5,167 nucleotides of DNA. It comes from Bacteroidales bacterium. Its GTDB lineage: Bacteria; Bacteroidota; Bacteroidia; Bacteroidales; Paludibacteraceae. Location of the stretch: contig JAGHSG010000092.1 in the NCBI GenBank assembly GCA_018066005.1, positions 1 to 5,167 on the forward strand. Reading direction: 5' to 3'. The notes under the pieces are model-generated. The model did not search any database, was not told the origin of the DNA, and saw only the letters and a program-made list of their open reading frames with translations. Both the position numbers and the translations under genes were made by a program. Below, one piece after another: positions 1-5,167 of the stretch (the stretch's first letter is position 1; each line of letters opens with the position of its first letter).

Positions 1-1644
1 TTAGAATTTTTTGGCGTTCCAAGCGGTGCTTTGGAGACGACCTACGTATTTAACTTCGCTATTCTTATCTTGGTTGTACATATTGAGTGCCATAGCCACG
101 GCAGCCATATCGGCTTCCCCTGCTTTGGGTTGTGGACGCAACGACTCAGGAATAGGTTTGCCGGCTTTGGTCATGCGCTCAATAAGGTCTTTATTGAACT
201 GCTCTTTGGCTTGACCGGACTTGTACTCGCGGTACTGCTTCTCGTGCATGGCGAACTCAAACAGTTCTTCATCGTCCTGACCACGGTCCCAACCCAGTTC
301 TTTCATCTCTTTTATGAAGCGCGGCAACTCATCGGGATAGAGTGCTTGCGGGTCGCCGGTATAGAACTCAAAGCCTTTCTCTTTGGCCAGTTCGATAATC
401 TCGGGAGCCAGTTCACCGGGCAACTTACCTGACTTACCCAAAATCATGCCCCACATGGCAGGATCCATACGTGTGAAGGGTTTCTCACCCATCGACTTGC
501 TGTATAAGTTCATCAGGGCAGCGTTCTTGACATACTGGCTGAACGGCGTTACCAGGCACGGTGTACCGAGCATAGGCCATATACGCTGAACTTCGTCAAA
601 CAGTTCAACCAGCAACTCGTCTTCGCTCAGTTCTTTCTTGCCGGCTTTGCGCAGGTTGGAGTTGATGGCAGCGTGCATACCTTTGAGGTCTGCCATCAGG
701 CTACCCATCATGCCTCCGGGCAAGCCGCAGCCGACCAACAGAGAAGTCATGAGCGAGTTCTTCGGATCTATCCAGTAGCCGAGGAAATCATCCATGAACG
801 ACTGCGTCAACGAGCGGCACTCCATATAGGCTTTCATATTGATATCTTTAACCAGGAAGCCGGCATCGCGCAACATGGCTTGGATAGTAATAACATCGGG
901 ATGCACTTTGCCCCAACTGAGCGGCTCCATGGCTACATCTAACACGTCACCACCGGCTTTGGCTACCTCCAACATACTGGCCACCGAGAAACCGGGACCT
1001 GTATGACCGTGGTATTGGATGATGATATCAGGATGTTTCTCTTTGATGGCAGCCACGATAGTGCCTAACATGGCAGGACGGCCTACGCCCGCCATATCTT
1101 TAAGACATATCTCCTGTGCGCCACCCTCAATGAGTTGTTCGGCTAGGTTGATGTAGTACTCCGCCGTATGCACTTTGGAATAGGTGATACACATGGTAGC
1201 CTGTGCGGTCATGCCTGCCGCTTTTGCCCATTTGATAGAGGGGATGATATTGCGCGGGTCATTCAGTCCGCAGAAGATACGGGTAATATCTGTTCCCTGT
1301 GCGTGCTTCACCTTGTACATCAGTTGGCGCACATCGGCAGGCACGGGGTTCATGCGCAAGGCATTCAAACCTCGGTCCAGCATGTGAGTCTTAATACCTG
1401 CCTCACGGAAGGGTTTGGTAAATGTTCTTACAGCCAAATTGGGGTTCTCGCCATACAACAGGTTAACCTGCTCGGAAGCACCGCCATTCGTTTCTACACG
1501 GTCAAAGCAGCCCATGTCGATAATAACAGGAGCAACCTTGGCTAATTGATCTTTACGGGGTACGTACTTACCACTCGACTGCCACATATCGCGGTACACG
1601 AGCGAGAACTGCACCTCTTTTTTTCCTTTAATTGTTTTTGCCAT
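1..1644 (-). CDS. Carboxyltransferase subunit, oxaloacetate decarboxylase alpha / pyruvate carboxylase subunit B family, no biotin domain
   Basis: Cytoplasmic enzyme subunit of 547 residues that, by family, moves a carboxyl group between oxaloacetate/pyruvate and a biotin carrier. The TIM-barrel metal site is visible: R18-D19 near the N-terminus, K182 in LKDMAG (the lysine carbamylated in this family) and H212/H214 in YHGH. The family segments PGGMMGSL (309-316) and TPFSQYV (366-372) follow. Classical OadA proteins end in a biotinyl domain with an MKM motif. None is present here, so a separate biotin carrier protein is expected. The usual RDxHQS motif reads RDMWQS. Residues 511-547 form an Ala/Met-rich helix followed by a basic tail. 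The stop is at 1-3. The ATG at 1644 is chosen because family similarity begins within ten residues of it; the leader is A/T-rich with no Shine-Dalgarno. It lies 48 bp downstream of the barrel gene on the same strand. The family is secure. Whether it works in a sodium-pumping decarboxylase, a pyruvate carboxylase or another biotin enzyme cannot be told here. Confidence 0.93.
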   Translation of the reverse strand: MAKTIKGKKEVQFSLVYRDMWQSSGKYVPRKDQLAKVAPVIIDMGCFDRVETNGGASEQVNLLYGENPNLAVRTFTKPFREAGIKTHMLDRGLNALRMNPVPADVRQLMYKVKHAQGTDITRIFCGLNDPRNIIPSIKWAKAAGMTAQATMCITYSKVHTAEYYINLAEQLIEGGAQEICLKDMAGVGRPAMLGTIVAAIKEKHPDIIIQYHGHTGPGFSVASMLEVAKAGGDVLDVAMEPLSWGKVHPDVITIQAMLRDAGFLVKDINMKAYMECRSLTQSFMDDFLGYWIDPKNSLMTSLLVGCGLPGGMMGSLMADLKGMHAAINSNLRKAGKKELSEDELLVELFDEVQRIWPMLGTPCLVTPFSQYVKNAALMNLYSKSMGEKPFTRMDPAMWGMILGKSGKLPGELAPEIIELAKEKGFEFYTGDPQALYPDELPRFIKEMKELGWDRGQDDEELFEFAMHEKQYREYKSGQAKEQFNKDLIERMTKAGKPIPESLRPQPKAGEADMAAVAMALNMYNQDKNSEVKYVGRLQSTAWNAKKF

Positions 1645-1659
1645 AGTATCTATTTTAAA

Positions 1660-1700
1660 AATCTTTAATCTTTAATCTCTAATCTCTAATCTTTAATCTT
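1660..1700. repeat. Tandem heptanucleotide repeat (AATCTYT, about six copies)
   Basis: Successive 7-base units start at 1660, 1667, 1674, 1681, 1688 and 1695. They read AATCTTT, AATCTTT, AATCTCT, AATCTCT, AATCTTT and, one base short, AATCTT. On the coding (minus) strand the unit is AAAGATT/AGAGATT. The array fills most of the 48-bp gap between the barrel gene and the carboxyltransferase gene. Its first coding-strand copy supplies the last codon and stop (GAT TAA) of the barrel gene. Because 7 is not a multiple of 3, the TAA/TAG triplets fall in all three frames. Copy-number change would therefore alter the spacer without extending the upstream protein. Function is unknown; replication slippage is the simplest origin. 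Confidence 0.9.
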
Positions 1701-3627
1701 GGAACTTATAACTTGCTCCAAGTGCGAAGCAGCGCGGATACATATCCTCCAATTCTTTTACCGTTCCCCAGTCCGTTTTATAGGTATTATAAGTCGTATA
1801 ATCAAATATATCAACCATTTCTGCGTACACATTCCATTTATTCCACGTCTTGGATACACGCATTTTAGCACAGAAACAATCGCCATACGTAGTGCCTCGC
1901 AAGAACATCTGCGAGTTATAGATGAACTTGGCAGATAACGTCCAATTCTTACGAAAAGCCAGCACGGGTGTCAAACTGAGGTTCGCGTGGAAACGCCAAT
2001 TATTCTTATGATTCTTATCGTAATACGTTTCATCTTTGGCATATACATTTCCGGCAAACGCCATGGAGAAAATGCCGTGACGAAAGATTAGTTGGGCATT
2101 GGCACTTAAGACACCTATATCTCCGTTATCACGGTTGGCATACAAGTACCGAATGCCAAAACTGGTCATAACATAGTTGATTGAATCGTTCCAATCAAAT
2201 ACATAGTTTAAGTCGCCCGTATAATAGGGGCTTGCCTCCGGCGTAACTTTATTCTCATTATTTCTCACCATCGACCATGACACATCCCTGGAAAGCATGA
2301 GACGCAGCAGATGATGCTCCTTCACCCTCCATATCACGCTGGCATTTCCCAACCAAGTATGGTTGTGGGTGTAGTACATATCCATATTCCTCTCCTCCAG
2401 CGCATTACGATAGTATTGGTAACGAGCACCCACTTGCAACTCCCAACCTTGATAGCGGTAGTTCAGTTCCAAATAAGGCGACACATATAATTTATTTCCT
2501 TTGGTCTTGGCTGTATCGGCTATCGTATGTTGATACTTGACATCTTGAATAACCCGACTATTTCCAAAACTATAGGTCGTGTTCACACCGCCCTTCAAAT
2601 CCAAATAATGCGGATGAGAAGCGGGCAACAATAAATGTTTGGAACTAATTTCGCCCATTACCTGATGATCAAATTTTCTCTCTTGTATCAAGCTATCCGG
2701 TATATCATAAATAATATCTCTTGAATCTACTCGTGACCGTTTCCAATGATAGTCATCATCGGTTGGGTTGTAACTATAACTTGACTCTATCTGAAATTCC
2801 CCTCCACGTGTGTAAAGATGTTTGTATGTAAAACGCCCTTCTGCCACTAATTTCCACTGCTTTTGCGTCATACTCTCGTGCATATCCACCTCTTTCCACA
2901 ATATTCTTTTTTTATCGTCGTCTATTTGAGTCAATACTTCCTCCCCTGCCTCTGCCGTAACCTTGGAACGGTTATAGGTCTCCCACAGATAAACCTTCAC
3001 CTCGTCTTGCGTTGTAGGACTCCATTGCAGATGCAGCTTAGCCGTCTCTTGGCAAAAACGTGTCTTGATGGTATCCAACCGCGTGTAATTTAGATTGGTA
3101 TCCGTACGGTATTTCTCTTTATAATCCGTCGGTGCCCAATATTCCATCATCAGGCTGGAACGAAGGGTGAAGTTCTTTTTCTTATAGTTCAGCAGAAGCG
3201 ACGGTTGCACATCCCATTCGGTACTACCACTAACCATCACTTCACCGCTCACACCTTCCCGGGTGACGGGTTTCAGCTTGATATTGATGACACCGCCATC
3301 ACCGTTTTTCTGTTCGCTAACCGTAGGAGACGTGGATATCTCAATCACATCCACCTCCGCCAATTTGGTTTGATTCAGCACCACATCGCGACTGGCACCG
3401 ACATCTTTATCATCCACTTGGATACTAAAATTGGTAAAGTAATCGTACGAAGAACGGTCTAATAACTCGGGCATGGTATTTAGCACATCCATCACGCACG
3501 TGTTGTCCGCCAAGCCCAATTGATCGACATGAACAACTTTCTTGGTCGGCTTAATCTCCACCATATATTGTGCCTGCACTCCTGCAAGTGCGAGCAAAAA
3601 AGCAACTATTGATACAATTCTTTTCAT
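1693..3627 (-). CDS. Outer-membrane beta-barrel protein with plug-like N-terminus (TonB-dependent-receptor-like)
   Basis: Predicted outer-membrane protein of 644 residues; substrate unknown. Residues 1-20 are a clear signal peptide: basic MKR, a hydrophobic core, then VQA-Q as the likely cleavage site. Residues about 40-119 resemble a TonB-receptor plug, with VMDVLNTMPEL (45-55), IQVDDKDV (69-76), VDVIEISTSP (92-101) and GGVINIKLK (111-119). The remainder is rich in aromatic residues and alternating-polarity strands, as in a large barrel, and ends near a Phe (YKFQD). I see no TonB box and no N-terminal carboxypeptidase-regulatory-like domain, which many relatives have, so the protein is on the short side. 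The ATG at 3627 is preferred over an in-frame TTG at 3639. That TTG would add four residues before the signal peptide and lies inside the putative promoter box. Sampled lines look more AT-rich (roughly 35-45% GC) than the flanking genes (about 55%). Barrel class likely; TonB-dependent transport is inference. Confidence 0.82.
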   Translation of the reverse strand: MKRIVSIVAFLLALAGVQAQYMVEIKPTKKVVHVDQLGLADNTCVMDVLNTMPELLDRSSYDYFTNFSIQVDDKDVGASRDVVLNQTKLAEVDVIEISTSPTVSEQKNGDGGVINIKLKPVTREGVSGEVMVSGSTEWDVQPSLLLNYKKKNFTLRSSLMMEYWAPTDYKEKYRTDTNLNYTRLDTIKTRFCQETAKLHLQWSPTTQDEVKVYLWETYNRSKVTAEAGEEVLTQIDDDKKRILWKEVDMHESMTQKQWKLVAEGRFTYKHLYTRGGEFQIESSYSYNPTDDDYHWKRSRVDSRDIIYDIPDSLIQERKFDHQVMGEISSKHLLLPASHPHYLDLKGGVNTTYSFGNSRVIQDVKYQHTIADTAKTKGNKLYVSPYLELNYRYQGWELQVGARYQYYRNALEERNMDMYYTHNHTWLGNASVIWRVKEHHLLRLMLSRDVSWSMVRNNENKVTPEASPYYTGDLNYVFDWNDSINYVMTSFGIRYLYANRDNGDIGVLSANAQLIFRHGIFSMAFAGNVYAKDETYYDKNHKNNWRFHANLSLTPVLAFRKNWTLSAKFIYNSQMFLRGTTYGDCFCAKMRVSKTWNKWNVYAEMVDIFDYTTYNTYKTDWGTVKELEDMYPRCFALGASYKFQD

Positions 3628-3636
3628 AATTCGCTG

Positions 3637-3668
3637 CAAAGTTGCAAAAAAAAAACGATATTAACAAA
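3637..3668 (-). promoter_or_regulatory. Putative promoter of the barrel gene, Bacteroides-type -33/-7
   Basis: Read on the minus strand, TTTG (3668-3665) is followed after 20 bp by CAACTTTG (3644-3637), one mismatch from TAnnTTTG. The box continues into GCAGCG, the same bases that follow the gltX -7 box, which supports it. Transcription would start only a few bases before the ATG at 3627, so the message would be nearly leaderless. That is unusual enough to keep confidence moderate. Confidence 0.4.
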
Positions 3669-3673
3669 TTATA

Positions 3674-3689
3674 TTTGCATATATGCAAA
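3674..3689. repeat. Perfect 16-bp palindrome overlapping the gltX -33 box
   Basis: TTTGCATATATGCAAA is its own reverse complement over all 16 bases; symmetry stops at the flanking A/A pair. It begins at the -33 TTTG of the gltX promoter and lies upstream of the boxes proposed for the barrel gene. It could be the operator of a dimeric regulator, or just a TTTG box that is symmetric by chance in A/T-rich DNA. No regulator is encoded in the window. Confidence 0.6.
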
Positions 3690-3705
3690 AAAAAGTGTAA
3701 TTTTG
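3674..3705 (+). promoter_or_regulatory. Putative gltX promoter, Bacteroides-type -33/-7
   Basis: TTTG at 3674-3677 is followed after 20 bp by TAATTTTG at 3698-3705. The second box matches the Bacteroides -7 consensus TAnnTTTG exactly, with the spacing expected for the primary sigma factor. Transcription would start near 3710-3713 and give a leader of about 17-20 nt before the ATG at 3730. Inferred from consensus only. Confidence 0.65.
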
Positions 3706-3719
3706 CAGCGTCAATTAAA

Positions 3720-3728
3720 ATGCAGTAA
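3720..3728 (+). other. Two-codon mini-ORF (ATG CAG TAA) in the gltX leader
   Basis: An ATG at 3720 starts a Met-Gln-stop reading frame whose TAA ends one base before the gltX ATG at 3730. It lies inside the predicted transcript and is preceded by an A-rich stretch (AATTAAA) that suits initiation in Bacteroidota. It may be chance. If translated, ribosomes terminating there could reinitiate at gltX. Confidence 0.3.
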
Positions 3729-3729
3729 T

Positions 3730-5167
3730 ATGGCTCGCAAGATTTGTGTTCGCTTTGCGCCGTCCCCGACGGGCGCGCTTCATATCGGCGGTGTACGTAC
3801 CGCCTTGTATAATTATCTGTTCGCACGCCAGCACGGCGGAACGATGCTGTTGCGTATCGAAGATACGGACTCGACACGTTTCGTTCCCGGAGCGGAAGAA
3901 TATATTTTGGAAGCATTGGATTGGCTCGGCATAGGTATTGACGAAGGTCTCCGCTGGGAAAACGGTCAAATCGTACAAGTGGGTAACCACGGTCCCTACC
4001 GTCAGTCTGAGCGACGCGAGATATACCACCAGTATGTGGACCAACTGATCAACAGCGGACACGCTTACTATGCTTTTGACACGCCTGAGCAGTTAGATGC
4101 CAAACGTGCCGAGATACCTAATTTTCAATATGACGCGCGTACGCGTATGCAGATGGATAACTCGCTCGTCATCGGCATGGATGCCGCCAAGCAGCGTATT
4201 GCTGCCGGCGAGAAATATGTAGTGCGCTTTTTGATTCAGCCGGACGAGAACGTTACCGTACACGACCTGATTCGTGGCGATGTCACCATCAATAGCAGTA
4301 TCTTGGACGACAAAGTGTTGTACAAATCGGCAGACGACCTGCCCACGTACCACCTTGCCAACATTGTGGATGACCACCTGATGGAAGTGACCCAGGTCAT
4401 CCGTGGCGAAGAGTGGCTGCCTTCCGCCCCGCTTCATGTGCTGCTGTACCGCGCCTTCGGTTGGGAAGACACCATGCCGCAGTTCGCTCACCTGCCTCTG
4501 CTGCTCAAACCCGACGGCAACGGCAAACTGAGCAAGCGTGACGGCGACCGGTTAGGTTTCCCCGTCTTCCCGTTGGAGTTCCACAATCAGAAAGACGGTA
4601 CCGTGTCCAGCGGTTACCGCGAGAGCGGTTATTTCCCCGAAGCGGTTATCAATTTCTTGGCTCTGCTCGGTTGGCACAATACGGGCGATCAGGAGATGTT
4701 CAGCATGGATGAACTGATTGAGCAGTTCTCCCTCGACCGCGTCAGCAAGTCGGGTGCCAAGTTTGACTACGAAAAAGGTAAGTGGTTCAACCACCAGTAC
4801 CTGCAAAACAAATCCAACGAAGAACTGGCACAATTGTTCATGCCTATTTTGGAGCAGAAACTTGCCGGTCAAACACCTGTTCTTAACGATGGTTCAACGG
4901 TAGTTGACACTACTGTTGCTAAGGTCATAGGTTTGGTTAAAGACCGTGTTAATTTCATTCCCGAACTATGGGAGCAAGCCAATTTCTTCTTCGTAGCCCC
5001 ACCGAATACGACGAGAAGTCGCTTGCCAAACGTTGGAAAGAAGACAGTCCCCACCACATGACCGAGTTACTGGAAGTGCTGGAAGGTATAGACGGGAGCG
5101 ACTGGGTGACACCCGAAGGCAAGACCGCCGAAGAAGGTGTGCTGAACACCGTCGTTATGAAATGGAT
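3730..5167 (+). CDS. gltX: Glutamyl-tRNA synthetase, frameshifted near the 3' end and cut by the window edge
   Basis: Class I aminoacyl-tRNA synthetase that charges tRNA-Glu with glutamate in the cytoplasm; normally essential. The N-terminus carries the GluRS signature APSPTGALHIGG (residues 10-21, HIGH-type motif) and GVRTALYNYLFA. The second ATP-binding loop is KLSKR (266-270). It is followed by PVFPLEFHNQKDGTVSSGYRESG, a segment I recall from Bacteroidota GluRS. The anticodon-binding half follows. The ATG at 3730 is chosen because MARK leads straight into the conserved domain; an in-frame TTG at 3703 lies inside the predicted -7 box. In the literal frame, family-like sequence runs to FFFVAP (about residue 424), then becomes unrelated and stops at 5059-5061. 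One extra C in the run at 4997-5000 restores TEYDEKSLAKRWKEDSP and an open frame to the window end, about 479 residues. The usual length is about 500-520, so a few tens of residues lie beyond. Divergent from the barrel gene. Confidence 0.93.
4997..5000 (+). other. gltX: Apparent one-base deletion (frameshift) in gltX C run
   Basis: The run reads G-CCCC-ACC. With five Cs it would read GCC CCC ACC GAA TAC (A-P-T-E-Y), matching the conserved VAPTEYDEK stretch of Bacteroidota GluRS as I know it. With four, the frame becomes GCC CCA CCG AAT and ends at TGA 5059-5061. The downstream sequence in the restored frame is clearly coding-like (KRWKEDSPHHMTELLEVLE). The likely cause is a homopolymer sequencing or assembly error; a real mutation is possible. 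Confidence 0.85.

Larger units (their letters stand above)
3628..3729. promoter_or_regulatory. Divergent intergenic promoter region between barrel gene and gltX
   Basis: This 102-bp A/T-rich spacer separates the start codons of two divergent genes. It contains A-tracts of 10 (3646-3655) and 8 (3687-3694) bases centred about 40 bp apart, roughly four helical turns, which may bend the DNA. It also holds a 16-bp palindrome and inverted 9-bp arms, CGCTGCAAA at 3632-3640 and TTTGCAGCG at 3702-3710. Each arm sits at a putative -7 box reading outward. No Shine-Dalgarno sequence is seen for either gene, which is normal for Bacteroidota. Confidence 0.75.

Noticed and set aside
1168..1545. Plus-strand open frame of 125 codons inside the carboxyltransferase gene
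   Set aside because: It lies wholly antisense to a well-supported gene, and its His/Cys-rich composition is typical of a shadow frame.
1660..1700. Heptad array as a CRISPR or regulatory terminator
   Set aside because: The units are seven bases with no spacers, and the array has no inverted symmetry that would form a hairpin.
3670..3677. TATATTTG as an alternative -7 box for gltX
   Set aside because: It matches TAnnTTTG, but the nearest upstream TTG (3642-3644) is 25 bp away, longer than usual. The downstream pair at 3674-3705 has the expected 20-bp spacing.
3703..3729. Upstream TTG start for gltX adding nine residues
   Set aside because: The TTG is the end of the predicted -7 promoter box and so lies upstream of the transcript. 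Family similarity begins at the ATG at 3730.
3551..3916. Minus-strand open frame of 121 codons across the intergenic region
   Set aside because: It overlaps the barrel gene start, the divergent promoter and gltX, and its translation has no family resemblance. It is a chance frame.
4093..4491. Minus-strand open frame of 132 codons inside gltX
   Set aside because: It is fully antisense to conserved gltX sequence, with no signal peptide, domain or leader of its own.
4990..5010. Programmed ribosomal frameshifting at the gltX frame break
   Set aside because: I see no recognisable slippery heptamer or evident downstream stem, and recoding is not known to me for GluRS. A missing base is simpler.

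Overview
The window is an ordinary chromosomal stretch from a member of the Bacteroidota, most likely order Bacteroidales. Three things point there: a carboxyltransferase subunit of the stand-alone type without a biotin domain, a plug-plus-barrel outer-membrane protein of a type abundant in that phylum, and a glutamyl-tRNA synthetase with the segment I associate with Bacteroidota after its KLSKR loop. The intergenic DNA agrees: it carries Bacteroides-type promoter boxes (TTTG about 20 bp upstream of TAnnTTTG), and the starts have A/T-rich leaders without Shine-Dalgarno sequences.

Layout. Minus strand, 1-1644: a complete carboxyltransferase of the oxaloacetate decarboxylase alpha / pyruvate carboxylase subunit B family. 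A 48-bp gap (1645-1692) lies upstream of it and is largely filled by a tandem heptanucleotide repeat, which also covers the stop codon of the preceding gene. Minus strand, 1693-3627: a complete 644-residue outer-membrane beta-barrel protein with a signal peptide and a plug-like N-terminus. Positions 3628-3729: a compact divergent promoter region with a perfect 16-bp palindrome, two A-tracts and two inverted copies of a TTTGCAGCG promoter element. Plus strand, 3730 to the window end: glutamyl-tRNA synthetase (gltX). It is interrupted by an apparent one-base deletion in a C run at 4997-5000, and its last few tens of residues lie beyond the window.

The genes do not form an obvious pathway. The carboxyltransferase belongs to central C3/C4 metabolism, the barrel protein to the outer membrane, and GltX to translation. 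The two minus-strand genes could be co-transcribed because they are only 48 bp apart, but their products suggest no shared job. The barrel gene looks more AT-rich than its neighbours on sampled lines.

I found no previously undescribed system, mobile element, CRISPR array or RNA gene. The points most worth a second look are the gltX frameshift, the heptad repeat across the gene junction, and the architecture of the divergent promoter.
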